Below are positions 1 to 8,686 of a DNA stretch of 21,658 bases, one piece after another. The notes beneath the pieces were generated by a model. The model did no database searches. It had not been told where the DNA came from and worked only from the letters and a program-made list of their open reading frames with translations. The first letter of the stretch is position 1; every line of letters begins with the position of its first letter. A program made the position numbers and the translations under genes. This DNA is from Candidatus Hydrogenedens sp. (GTDB taxonomy: Bacteria; Hydrogenedentota; Hydrogenedentia; Hydrogenedentales; Hydrogenedentaceae). The stretch lies in contig DAOSBX010000049.1 in assembly GCA_035361075.1 (NCBI GenBank), positions 1 through 21,658 of the forward strand. The letters are read 5' to 3'.

Positions 1-2623
1 CTGGCAAAGGATTCAGATTCGTATAGGCTGGAACATTTATACTACCCACCGTAGGAACTGTTATGTCGTAAATAGTGCTCGTTCCACCATTACCGGTAGG
101 TGAACTGCTCCGGTTTCCGGCACCATCTTCTACAACTACATCAAAGTAGTAAGTGCCTTCTGAGACAGGGGTGAAGTTGAAACTGCCGTTGGGTGCAGAA
201 GTGGAACTGAGTCCGCTATAAGTCCATGTGCCACCGGTTTCTTTCTTATACCAGAGTTCTACTTTGTTAACACCGCTGGATGTATCGGCAGCACCGGTGT
301 AATTTATCGTAATAGGCGTAGTATTCGCAGTTGCGGGCGAAGTTACCGTAGAGATAGTTGGCGTGTCTATTTTGATACCACCGCCGACATGCGTAGCGCT
401 GTTGGGTGAGGTAAGGTTCCTACCGGCAGAATCTTTGACAGAGGCTGAGACGGTGATAGTTACATCGCCGCCATCTCTCATTTCACCGGCAATCCATGTA
501 AGCCTATAGGTATGACCTGTAAGGAACTGCACACTAAATGGGTTCGTGCTTAATGTGCCCTTACCAGTGCCGGAGATGGTAAAACTACTGGCGGTAATTG
601 TGCTACCATCCATCTGTTGGCTGAAGGTAATATCTACGACTCGTTGTCCTTTTACTTCTACCGCAGTAACAGTAGGAGCGGTGACTTGGGTATCTGACAA
701 AATGCTTACATTATCAATCACTACTGAATTGATACCCGTTTCACCTTCACCGAATTGAAGCAGAATGCCGTGCGGGACTCCACTCCATGCGCCGGTATGA
801 CCGGAAGGCTGACCTGTCGTGTATGGGATGAGGAAATTATAGCGTTTGATTCCCTTATTAGTCGGGATAGTCCATTTCCTTGCAGTTTCGTAATCATCGC
901 CTAATCTTAAGCCATCATTCCGCCAGGCAAAACGTAATGTAAAATCGTTTCGGTCAGTTTGAGTGGCTGGGTTTACATCGACCTGTAGCCATCTATAGGT
1001 GGAAGGTGCCCCAACAATAAAGCCGAGATTTTCTATGCCGAGTGTCCCTGTGCCCGTGACGGTTCCTACACCACTGGCAATATTTAATAACGTTCCGCCA
1101 TAAGGCGAATGCTTGGCAGAGACCCAACTACCGCAGTTATTCCCATATAAATTATTGTTTCCAGCAGTGGAAAAGTCCCAAGTATATGGTCCGGTTGCCC
1201 ATGAAAGTGAATTGTAAAGGGTAATATAATCATAATAGAAGGTAGCGGAGGTATTCTCTGTTGCAGGATCAATGCGAAAATTATTTATTGTTCCGGGTGC
1301 ACCGAGCCAGGAATTGCCAGATGTGCGAGTGCCCATATCTACCAGCAGGCATTGGTAGCCATTGTTTGGATAGAAATAATAGTCTTTATTAACATACCAG
1401 CCTGCACCCGTTCCGGGGAAACCAAAGGTTTGCATCATTGCGGGATTGTTGTTCCCGTATCCGGTGATATTGGCACGGAGTAACAGATAACGGTATGATG
1501 AGGGATTAAAATGTTGATTGTACACATATATAAATGGGTCGCTTCCAGTGGTGTTAAGACTTAGTACACCACCATTTGCCTGTAGATTTGATATTTGCTG
1601 GACTGCAGTCCAACCTTGTTTATGGTTACCGACATCGAATTGCCAATCGGGTATTGGCTCACGACGTAGACCAATGTAGTAAATTCTTACATTTCCACTT
1701 GAAAGTCCGCCCGTATCGAAGCGAATTTGCGTTATAGTTCGTCCGTTCCAGACGCCCGATTTACCTTCTTCTGAAAGTCGTTGAGGAATATTAATGAGAT
1801 AAGTGTATCTTCCTACTCTTGATGGGAAGACTACAGATCTTGCTTCTTCATATCCTCCTTCTACAGTTGTGCTATAAAACATCTGGAAGAAGTTGTCTGA
1901 AGGGGAAAATTCTATATCTGCTTGTAGCCATGGATAATCAGACCCGCTAATCCTTAAATCGCCCGGAGATTGAACATACGGGTCACTGCAGTTAAATTCA
2001 AAATATAAATAGCCTCCGGTGACTTGCTGATTTTGAGCACAACTGAATCCACCCCAGCCTTCAAAATCGCCGTTCGTTTCGAAGTCCCAGACTGCCCCAC
2101 GAGAATTACTACCAAATGTTATACCGAACCAGTAAATTTTGACATTACAGCCAGAAAGAGCACCGGGGTCAAGCCGAATTTGACGGATAGTTTTACCTAA
2201 CCACGAGTTCGGGTCTTTCCCTTCTGAGGATAATACTTGAGGAATATTAACAAGATAAGTCTGTCTTCCTGTATAACCTGTAAAATGAATAGATTTTGCT
2301 TCATTCCATCCCCCATCCGCTGTAGTAATGAAGAACATCTGGAATGTCTGGTTCGATGAAGCTGTAAATTCTATATCAGCATGTAGGTAGCGGAAGTTAG
2401 AACCATTTACATTTAAGTTGTCTGGAGAGAATATTTGTGGGTCGCCTCCAGTTGTATCGAATGTTAACGCATCGCCGGAAACAGTAAAATTTGTCGTATA
2501 AGGGCCGGCAGACCATCCTTCAGTGTCCCCGTTAGTGTGGAATTCCCACACCACCGCATGAACGGTAAAAGAAAACAAAACAAATAAAATTGAACATCCT
2601 TCAAACAATAATTTCTTTTTCAT
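1..2623 (-). CDS. Large secreted modular beta-sandwich/Ig-like protein (3' end beyond window)
   Basis: The frame is open from an ATG at 2623 to the left edge, giving about 874 codons with the C-terminus missing. A good Shine-Dalgarno (AGAAGGAG, 2631-2638) sets the start. Residues 1-23 form a Sec signal peptide (KKK, hydrophobic core, VHA cleavage). Three to four related modules of about 150 residues follow, starting near residues 26, 179, 326 and 486. Each opens with a W-[EDQ]-F-x(2-5)-G-x(2-4)-GW motif; modules 1 and 2 also share a 'YL[VI]NIPQ' strand and a 'RQIRLD/TQIRFD' strand. This is the pattern of surface carbohydrate-binding or galactose-binding-like beta-sandwiches. Residues ~640-745 resemble an SbsA-type Ig-like domain ('ITFSQQMDGSTI'), and ~750-860 another Ig-like domain ending in 'VVVEDGAGN'. 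No catalytic domain is visible. A role in cell-surface or extracellular polysaccharide binding is inferred. Confidence 0.85.
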   Translation of the reverse strand, partial: MKKKLLFEGCSILFVLFSFTVHAVVWEFHTNGDTEGWSAGPYTTNFTVSGDALTFDTTGGDPQIFSPDNLNVNGSNFRYLHADIEFTASSNQTFQMFFITTADGGWNEAKSIHFTGYTGRQTYLVNIPQVLSSEGKDPNSWLGKTIRQIRLDPGALSGCNVKIYWFGITFGSNSRGAVWDFETNGDFEGWGGFSCAQNQQVTGGYLYFEFNCSDPYVQSPGDLRISGSDYPWLQADIEFSPSDNFFQMFYSTTVEGGYEEARSVVFPSRVGRYTYLINIPQRLSEEGKSGVWNGRTITQIRFDTGGLSSGNVRIYYIGLRREPIPDWQFDVGNHKQGWTAVQQISNLQANGGVLSLNTTGSDPFIYVYNQHFNPSSYRYLLLRANITGYGNNNPAMMQTFGFPGTGAGWYVNKDYYFYPNNGYQCLLVDMGTRTSGNSWLGAPGTINNFRIDPATENTSATFYYDYITLYNSLSWATGPYTWDFSTAGNNNLYGNNCGSWVSAKHSPYGGTLLNIASGVGTVTGTGTLGIENLGFIVGAPSTYRWLQVDVNPATQTDRNDFTLRFAWRNDGLRLGDDYETARKWTIPTNKGIKRYNFLIPYTTGQPSGHTGAWSGVPHGILLQFGEGETGINSVVIDNVSILSDTQVTAPTVTAVEVKGQRVVDITFSQQMDGSTITASSFTISGTGKGTLSTNPFSVQFLTGHTYRLTWIAGEMRDGGDVTITVSASVKDSAGRNLTSPNSATHVGGGIKIDTPTISTVTSPATANTTPITINYTGAADTSSGVNKVELWYKKETGGTWTYSGLSSTSAPNGSFNFTPVSEGTYYFDVVVEDGAGNRSSSPTGNGGTSTIYDITVPTVGSINVPAYTNLNPLP

Positions 2624-2946
2624 TGTTGGACTCCTTCTAAAAATAAATATTTAAGACTATTAATAATTTGTTATAATATATTTTATAAAAAAAGTATTGT
2701 AGAGAAAAAATAATGAAAATAAAATCTGCTTATTTATTTTATCTTATGTTTATCCTTTGTCACTTTTTTTTATTATGTATCTGGTTACGATAGATTGTAA
2801 TTCAATAACATAAAAGAACATTTTTTGTCATATTAATTTTATAGTTTCTTCATTAGGCTATTGTCATCAACTTGACTTTGAATAAATTCTATATTATCAT
2901 TAATTTCATAATAATTTAATTTTTTAATCACATTTAATAAACATCA
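2624..2946. other. AT-rich divergent intergenic region
   Basis: This 323 bp gap separates two divergently transcribed genes. It is strongly AT-rich, with long A and T runs, and contains no convincing ORF. It holds the ribosome binding site of the left gene (2631-2638) and a sigma70-like promoter facing right (2872-2900). I saw no hairpin or RNA gene in the rest. Confidence 0.6.
2872..2900 (+). promoter_or_regulatory. Sigma70-type promoter for the two-TM protein gene
   Basis: TTGACT at 2872-2877 (5/6 match to TTGACA) is separated by 17 nt from TATCAT at 2895-2900 (5/6 match to TATAAT). This places transcription start near 2907, about 40-50 nt before the start codon at 2947 or 2959. The surrounding region is very AT-rich, so chance matches are possible. 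Confidence 0.45.
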
Positions 2947-4110
2947 ATGGGGTTGAATATGCTTAAAAAAATAGAGGATGGTCTTAAATATTTATTGGTA
3001 GGATTTATTTGTTTAATTATAACGATTTTACTCTGGTCATCAATTACAAACTCTTCGGAATATATAGAAAATGTGACAAATTTACCGAATTATAATTATA
3101 TACCTGATGTGAAAAAATTAAAAGAGGAGGGCAAATTGCAAGAAGCTTTAGAATTGACCCGTTTTATTCTTAAACATCCCGATATGCCTGGACAGGAAGA
3201 AGCAAAAATACTTGAGCAAGAACTTGAAACAGAAATTAATTCTTTATGGGGAAAGATAAAGCGTTCTATTAGTGGATTTGTTTGGGGAAGTGGAAATTCC
3301 ATTGAAGAGATAATAGGTGGAATAACTTCTGATATGATAGTTTGGGGTGACGTCAGAGATTTATTAAAACAGGGTTATTACAAAATTACAGGCAACGAAA
3401 CTGATATGGTCATTGTTGCACTTGCCAGTGTAGGATTGTTAACTGAAGTAGTAGATGTTGCGGATTGGGCACCTGCAGTTTTAAAGGCTTTTCGAAAAGT
3501 AGGAGCATTATCAAAAAAATTTGCAGATTTCATTATTACTACAGCTAAAAATTCAGCAAAAGTCGGAAAACTTGATAATGGATTAAAGGTTGTTTTCAAG
3601 AGTGTAGCTGGATTGGTAGATAATTTAGGACTTGCTCGTTCAGCAACGGTGATGAAACATGTTGATACAGTTGACGATCTTACTTCAGTTGCAAAGATTG
3701 CAGAGAAAAATACGGATACTACATATCTCATGATTCGAAATGGTGGGAGTGATGGAATAGCCTTGATTAAACAATTGGGAAATAGTGAAGATGGGATTAA
3801 AATGATGAATGATGCTGTTAAAAAAGGACCTGGGGGAATTGCATGGCTTAAAAGAGGAGGTGCAGGCCGTAAGTACGTTTTAACAACACGATTTGGAGCA
3901 AGGATTTTAAAGAATTTAAGATTAGAAAGACCTCAACATCTTATAAAAGAAATTATAAAAACACACCCAAATTTGAAATTATTTTTCTGGGTAATTACTC
4001 TTTTATTTTTTGCAATTTCAATATTATCGTTTTATAAAGCGGTATGGAATTTTTACTATCTATTTATAGGAAGCAAATCCAAAACTCTCTCAAAAGATAC
4101 CGCCAATTAA
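2947..4110 (+). CDS. Unrecognised protein with two terminal membrane segments
   Basis: I do not recognise this 387-residue protein with confidence. A transmembrane segment lies at residues 15-32 and a second at about 345-362, leaving a soluble middle of ~310 residues. After the first segment, residues ~50-95 are charged and helical (TPR-like or coiled-coil look). A hydrophobic, glycine-rich part follows with 'WGDVRDLLKQGYYKITGN' (133-150) and a long apolar helix near 154-178. That order, a G-D-[VI]-[RK]-D segment, a '..TG.' turn, then a hydrophobic stretch, resembles pre-toxin-type segments in polymorphic toxins, but only loosely. The in-frame ATG at 2959 (MLKK...) may be the real start because GGGG lies 6 nt upstream, whereas nothing precedes the ATG at 2947. 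Codon use is more AT-rich than in neighbouring genes. No immunity-like partner is adjacent. Confidence 0.75.
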   Translation: MGLNMLKKIEDGLKYLLVGFICLIITILLWSSITNSSEYIENVTNLPNYNYIPDVKKLKEEGKLQEALELTRFILKHPDMPGQEEAKILEQELETEINSLWGKIKRSISGFVWGSGNSIEEIIGGITSDMIVWGDVRDLLKQGYYKITGNETDMVIVALASVGLLTEVVDVADWAPAVLKAFRKVGALSKKFADFIITTAKNSAKVGKLDNGLKVVFKSVAGLVDNLGLARSATVMKHVDTVDDLTSVAKIAEKNTDTTYLMIRNGGSDGIALIKQLGNSEDGIKMMNDAVKKGPGGIAWLKRGGAGRKYVLTTRFGARILKNLRLERPQHLIKEIIKTHPNLKLFFWVITLLFFAISILSFYKAVWNFYYLFIGSKSKTLSKDTAN

Positions 4111-4300
4111 TTAATATAATATCAGTAAAATGAGAATATATCGCCATTTACTTTTTAGATTTCATAGATGAAAACATAATGATTTAAAATACGATTTGTT
4201 TTTCTGATATTAGTTTGTCACTTTGTGAGTAGGGTTTTGTCGTTTAGTTTTCTTAGAGATAAATTGCTGGCGAATATGATTTTTGTTTGTCTATAACAAC

Positions 4301-5806
4301 TTATGCGTGGACGTGGGGGTCCCATTCAAGTCCTTCGACCTTATGGAGATTGTCAATTCCTTCGCGGAGTATTTTAATTCTGTTTAAACGGCAATAACGT
4401 TCAACATCTCTTGTGTGGTCGCCATAAAAGATTACACGATGTAGTCCACTTGACCAGTTATATAGGAAGTTATCGATATTGTCAACTTTCACAGTTAATT
4501 TACTTCTACAGCCACGTTCATCAAGTGGACTATCTATGGCATCACCAATGCTATATAGTAATATGTCGGTGCCGATTAATCGTGCCATAGTAACCTTTTC
4601 CCCGACTGGCATTCTAACTTGTAGTGAAACACCGCGATTATCTTCTAAATGAGTGCGAACTATGTAGGGAGAAGGCTCTGTATTCGGCCCCTTCATTTGT
4701 GTTGCTGCAACGCAATGTGCGTGGATTATGGTGCTATTTGAAAGGTCAAACATTGGGTCTGTAACAAAACCTGTGCGTCCTACAAGATAGGTAAACAGTA
4801 GTTGTGTCATTGTAGATTTTAGGTCTGCTTCACACACGCCAGCAAGCAACGAATTGTTTAATCGAACAAATCCCAAGCATGGGTATCCCATATTATTTTC
4901 TATTAATTTCATCCCTAAACAATTCATTGTAATAGCCTGTGCGTTATAAGTTTTCATGAGATTCTTCATGGCAATGTACATTCTTGCCCCTTTCATCACG
5001 TCTTCCTTACTGGGCTCTACAATCTTTTCTGCTTCTTTAATCCATCTTTCTGCATCTGCAAGAACCTCGTTTTCGGATGCGTCTTCGTAGGCTTTCTGAA
5101 GTTCAGGCAGTTTTATCGTAATAATTTCAGTTCCAAATTTTTCTTTGGTAGAAGTGCAATAGGCTGGGTCTGCTTCTCCATAGTTTACATGGAGTATTCG
5201 CGTTTCCCGTAGTCTTTGAATAGCACGGAATGGTTTCACCGCTTCCGCAATGTCTGCAAATTGACTACTCGGAACAATATCAATACATTTTCCTTCTTTC
5301 TGCCATGATGGAACAATATGCCACTCATGGCCACAATAAGGCATGGTAAATATCATTACTGGCTTGTTCAGGTCAAATAGTCCTGAAATAAATCCGCCTG
5401 TGCCTAACGTCAGATGCAATACCAGTATGCCTGTTACATCCTTGAATTTTTCCTTTGCTTTTGCAAGTTCATCTTGATTGGTAACAAGACCGCCATCGAT
5501 AAACTCAATATCGGCAAGTTTATCGTTAAGTTTGGCAATTTCCTGTTCATACCGATTTACCTCTGCTTTCAGGTCAACTTGATGCATAGGCCAACCAGGG
5601 GTCGGGACACCTACATACATTTTTCCTACTCTAACTTTATTCTTGATTTGTAATTCGGATAATTGTTCATGGTCAATGGTGGACTTCCCATAAATAGGCA
5701 GGTTAGCAACTGCTACCATACCAGCAGAAGCCAAAATAAATTGTCTGCGAGAACAGCCTGCTGAACAGTGTGAAACGTTTTTTGAATCGTGATTTGATGT
5801 ATTCAT
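4301..5806 (-). CDS. Tat-exported L-fucose/L-arabinose isomerase-fold protein (paralogue 1)
   Basis: This 501-residue protein carries a twin-arginine signal (S-R20-R21-Q-F-I-L, then a hydrophobic stretch to ~36) preceded by two cysteines (C14, C18). The rest resembles the L-fucose isomerase-like family (COG2407). There is an N-terminal alpha/beta region ending near 'RILHVNYGEAD' (203-213), then a C-terminal region with 'CLGM' (296-299), 'CEAD' (325-328), 'HAHC' (362-365) and 'LHRVIFYG' (455-462). Family members bind a divalent metal through Glu, Asp and His, and E326, H364 or H362, and H456 are plausible equivalents. Substrate and reaction are unknown; isomerase activity has not been shown for exported relatives. 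An AAGGA ribosome site lies just upstream of the ATG at 5806. A close paralogue lies at 6891-8399. Confidence 0.8.
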   Translation of the reverse strand: MNTSNHDSKNVSHCSAGCSRRQFILASAGMVAVANLPIYGKSTIDHEQLSELQIKNKVRVGKMYVGVPTPGWPMHQVDLKAEVNRYEQEIAKLNDKLADIEFIDGGLVTNQDELAKAKEKFKDVTGILVLHLTLGTGGFISGLFDLNKPVMIFTMPYCGHEWHIVPSWQKEGKCIDIVPSSQFADIAEAVKPFRAIQRLRETRILHVNYGEADPAYCTSTKEKFGTEIITIKLPELQKAYEDASENEVLADAERWIKEAEKIVEPSKEDVMKGARMYIAMKNLMKTYNAQAITMNCLGMKLIENNMGYPCLGFVRLNNSLLAGVCEADLKSTMTQLLFTYLVGRTGFVTDPMFDLSNSTIIHAHCVAATQMKGPNTEPSPYIVRTHLEDNRGVSLQVRMPVGEKVTMARLIGTDILLYSIGDAIDSPLDERGCRSKLTVKVDNIDNFLYNWSSGLHRVIFYGDHTRDVERYCRLNRIKILREGIDNLHKVEGLEWDPHVHA

Positions 5807-5833
5807 GGCTCTTTTCCTTATGTTATATTTTTA

Positions 5834-5862
5834 ATTATACATAAACAGTTCATTAATAACAA
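5834..5862 (-). promoter_or_regulatory. Promoter of the Tat-exported isomerase-fold gene (4301-5806)
   Basis: On the minus strand, TTGTTA (5857-5862, 4/6) is followed after 17 nt by a perfect TATAAT (5834-5839). The predicted start of transcription, near 5827, leaves a leader of about 20 nt that contains the AAGGA ribosome site, a compact and coherent arrangement. Confidence 0.55.
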
Positions 5863-6028
5863 ATAAAAAACTTTTATGGGGAAAACTTGTTTTTATATCT
5901 TTTCCTCATAGAAAGCTAACCCATAATTTTCTATATTGTTTTTGAGTCTCAATCTCTTTTCCGTTTATACTTTTTGTTATCTGTGTGTATTCGGTGATAT
6001 CGAAGATAAAACAAAAAGTGCTAAAAGC

Positions 6029-6881
6029 ATGGTAGACTTTAATCGTCGAGAATTTTTGTACCACAGCAGTCTTTACACACTTGGAATTCCTCCTCTGAAT
6101 TTTCTTACAAAAGATTTTACAAAAGAAACTCGTCTCAGAGGCGGGATTTAATGCTCATGACCTTGGCACGGATGGATTTGGAGAAGTAGCCTCTGCGGGC
6201 GATTTCGCACAATTGGCACTGTGGCTTGCCTTGATGGGTGATGGAAAACTTCTTGACGATGCGGAACGACTTCTTCGTGTCCGACTCTTTGCATCCCAAA
6301 TCACCGATACCCCTCCATTAAAACCTGTGCAAAATGATAACGCTTATATACATCGCGATTTAACGCAACATGTCATCGGAGCCTATGGAGGTTGTCACGA
6401 GCATCCTCACGGTGGGAAACAGGCAGTTACCGATGTAAGCTCCGCAGTGCTTCACTCCGTCATTGATTTATATCAGCATGCAGTTCAACTTGAGGGGGAT
6501 ACATTAAAAATACATTTTCACATCCCCTGTAAAACAAAATATGCTGATATAGAATCTAAACGAGAGAAGGAGGAGGCCATATTAAAAATCACTACAAAGA
6601 AACATTATCGTCTTATTATCCGTGTTCCGAACTGGACCCCAAAGGAAAGTATCTCTTTCACATCGGCAGGCAAACCTATCTCCGCTTCTATTACTGGGTG
6701 TTTTGCTTTTATTTCACAGGAGCGACCCGAAGGTACCGTAGAAATGATGTATCAATTACCTGAACGACTTACAAAAGATACGCTACGGGGAATCGAGTTC
6801 ACCTATAAATAGTGCGGAGATGACATTATCGGAGTATCACCCAATACAGACTTCTATCCATTTTATCCGACTCTGGAATAG
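6029..6881 (+). pseudogene. Remnant of a Tat-exported glycoside hydrolase-like gene (GH127/DUF1680-like)
   Basis: An ATG at 6029 begins a Tat signal (N-R-R-E-F-L-Y, then hydrophobic), but this frame stops at TAA 6149-6151 after about 40 residues. A second frame, open from at least 6105, continues with 'SEAGFNAHDLGTDGFGE' and runs to a TAG at 6810-6812. That same frame continues past the TAG as 'CGDDIIGVSPNTDFYPFYP' to a second TAG at 6879-6881. The later segment reads like the natural C-terminus, so the first TAG looks like a Trp (TGG) codon turned into a stop. The middle resembles the end of an alpha/alpha barrel ('HRDLTQHVIGAYGGCHEHPHG') followed by beta-sandwich strands ('RLIIRVPNWTP'), like GH127/DUF1680 proteins. 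Those are usually 600 or more residues, so several hundred residues appear deleted between the Tat stub and the body. The family assignment is tentative; the broken state is well supported. Confidence 0.7.
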
Positions 6882-6890
6882 TTATATCTC

Positions 6891-8399
6891 TCACGATTGC
6901 TTCTCTTTTGGAATCATTGGGTTCGCTACAGACGGGGAATGAACTACTTTTATGCCGTAAAGTTGACAGAAGGCTTGCACCTCTCGTCGGTAATTCCCAT
7001 AAAAAACAACTTGATGAAAACCCAAAACATCTTTACTCTCTTCTACATTGTCCATCTTAATTGAAAAATTTGTTCTACATCCACCCGCTGGAGGTGTATT
7101 AATATTTTCTGTAACGACACCCGTATCAAGAATAAGTTCATTGGGATTACTAAACCTAACTAATGTGACAGGCTGTCCTTCTTTCCACAATACTTGCAAC
7201 GACACACCAATATTGGATTCAGAATGAGAACGAAGGATATAAGGTTCCGGAGGCTTGTCAAATCCATTTAATTTTGTGCCACATACACAATGAGCAGTAA
7301 TAAGTTCATTTTTGACTGTTTCAGGAACGGGGTCATTCATAAAACCAGGTCTATCGAAAAGATAACTTACAAACATCAGAGAGAAGGCTCCAAAGATATC
7401 TGCCTCACAACCGTATGTTACACCGTGGTCTTGAAATAAGCATGCACCCATACACGGCGGAGTTGGAACTGTTTTCTGGGTAACCATGCCAAGACAGTCT
7501 GTCGTAATAGCATTGGCTTCCTCTACCCGAAGTAGATGTTTCCCCGCGACATAACTCCTGCCTGCATTTATCAAATCTTCATCCGTAGGCTCTATGACTT
7601 TCAGTGCATTCTTTTTCATCTCTTGGGCAATGTCTTTCACCTCATCTGTGACAGGAACCCTCTGAAACATCTCCTCCATCATACTACGAGGGACATGACG
7701 AATCTTCGTATTGAACCTATCCATAACTTCATCTTTTCGTTCATTCCCATGCACAACAAGGATACGAGTCGTCTCCAATTGTTTTTTTGCTCTAACCGCT
7801 CTAAATGCCTGGTCAACGGAGGATGTGTCTAATGTAGAAAGGATATACACACCTTCTTTCCTTGCAAACTCGTGTATCTGTGTCGTGAATACAGTACCTA
7901 TAGGTGCCCATACAATCATAGGTATATGGGTACATTCATAAATCTGTTCAATTATTTTCCACTTTTTGCGACGCTGAATATGAATTAATATAGCATCTGG
8001 TTTTTCCGCAGAAATGAATTGGATAAATTTCTCAACAACAGAATCATCCTCAATAGGGTCGGGTAGCATTTCAAGAGTTACACCTACACGATTTGCAGAA
8101 TCATAAAAAGCCTTCTCATATTCTTTACGATGTCCCTCAACGTCATAAGAAGAACCTGGCCAGCCTAACCAGTATGGCAGTTTGTCCCTGATAACGACAC
8201 CTATAATCCGTACCTTCGGTTTTGGACGAAAAGTAGCAAGGTCAATAGGTCGTTTAAATTCACGTTCAGATGGAAATTCTGTCTGAGCAGAAACAAACAA
8301 TGACGGGACTAATGCAGACATAGCTGTCGTGGATAAGAAACATCTTCTGCTCATCCCACAACAATCACAAGACGAATTATGAAAATACCTCTCTTTCAT
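6891..8399 (-). CDS. Tat-exported L-fucose/L-arabinose isomerase-fold protein (paralogue 2)
   Basis: This 502-residue protein is a clear paralogue of the one at 4301-5806. It has a Tat signal (M-S-R18-R19-C-F-L, hydrophobic to ~38) with a cysteine cluster just before it (C11, C13, C14). Matching motifs are 'RILVVHGNE' (212-220), 'DCLGM' (301-305), 'CEAD' (331-334), 'TAHC' (368-371), 'PYILRSH' (386-392), 'IGVSLQV' (397-403) and 'FHQVVFYG' (461-468). E332, H370 and H462 are candidate metal ligands by analogy with the fucose isomerase-like family. The two copies differ in the N-terminal half, which in this fold shapes substrate binding, so they may act on different sugars. AGGAAGG about 8 nt before the ATG supports the start. 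The stop codon lies 9 bp from the end of the converging pseudogene. Confidence 0.8.
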   Translation of the reverse strand: MKERYFHNSSCDCCGMSRRCFLSTTAMSALVPSLFVSAQTEFPSEREFKRPIDLATFRPKPKVRIIGVVIRDKLPYWLGWPGSSYDVEGHRKEYEKAFYDSANRVGVTLEMLPDPIEDDSVVEKFIQFISAEKPDAILIHIQRRKKWKIIEQIYECTHIPMIVWAPIGTVFTTQIHEFARKEGVYILSTLDTSSVDQAFRAVRAKKQLETTRILVVHGNERKDEVMDRFNTKIRHVPRSMMEEMFQRVPVTDEVKDIAQEMKKNALKVIEPTDEDLINAGRSYVAGKHLLRVEEANAITTDCLGMVTQKTVPTPPCMGACLFQDHGVTYGCEADIFGAFSLMFVSYLFDRPGFMNDPVPETVKNELITAHCVCGTKLNGFDKPPEPYILRSHSESNIGVSLQVLWKEGQPVTLVRFSNPNELILDTGVVTENINTPPAGGCRTNFSIKMDNVEESKDVLGFHQVVFYGNYRREVQAFCQLYGIKVVHSPSVANPMIPKEKQS

Positions 8400-8686
8400 A
8401 TTATTACCTTCCTAATAAATATTTCGTTGATTAATCTATATTAGAGTATATAAAATACAGATACAAATATACAAAGAAATTGATAATTCTAAAATTAAAC
8501 TGAAATAACTACTGTTTCATAATTTCCTTTAGATGATAATACAACTAAAAAATTTTAAACTTGACAAATTGTGGTTTCTTTGATAGTATAACTATGTGGA
8601 AAGTTATAAGACTAACTCCCGACATCGGACACGCAAGTGTAAACCAATTTAATCAGTTTTAACCTTTTAAGATAGGAGTCATCTTT
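8400..8686. other. Divergent intergenic region upstream of the pseudopilin gene
   Basis: This AT-rich gap of 287 bp separates the minus-strand Tat-protein gene from the plus-strand pseudopilin gene. It contains the pseudopilin promoter (8561-8589) and AGGAG ribosome site (8674-8678), and the AGGAAGG site of the minus-strand gene. Nothing else convincing was seen. Confidence 0.5.
8561..8592 (+). promoter_or_regulatory. Promoter of the pseudopilin gene
   Basis: A perfect TTGACA at 8561-8566 is followed by TAGTAT at 8584-8589 (17 nt spacing, 4/6) or alternatively TATAAC at 8587-8592 (5/6, but 20 nt spacing). Transcription would start near 8595-8600, leaving a leader of roughly 90 nt with an AGGAG ribosome site 8 nt before the ATG. 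The perfect -35 box makes this one of the better promoter candidates in the window. Confidence 0.5.

Noticed and set aside
546..758. Plus-strand ORF of 70 codons within the left-edge gene
   Set aside because: It lies opposite a continuous 874-codon frame with a signal peptide and repeated domains, and its product has no recognisable features.
4124..4156. Possible terminator after the two-TM protein gene (AGTAAAATG ... CATTTACT followed by TTTT)
   Set aside because: The stem is almost all A-T, needs a bulge and has a 12 nt loop; in such AT-rich DNA this is expected by chance.
5936..6028. Upstream TTG-started extension of the Tat stub
   Set aside because: A Tat leader should begin close to the twin arginine; the ATG at 6029 gives a normal-length n-region, and the extension contains an unrelated hydrophobic segment.
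6810..6812. TAG read as a recoded amino acid or programmed readthrough
   Set aside because: The same gene also shows a frame break and a large internal deletion, and other genes in the window have no in-frame TAG, so decay is the simpler explanation.
8499..8517. TGAAA ... TTTCA imperfect palindrome as an operator upstream of the pseudopilin gene
   Set aside because: Only five A/T-rich base pairs per arm and a position upstream of the -35 box; no second copy elsewhere in the window.
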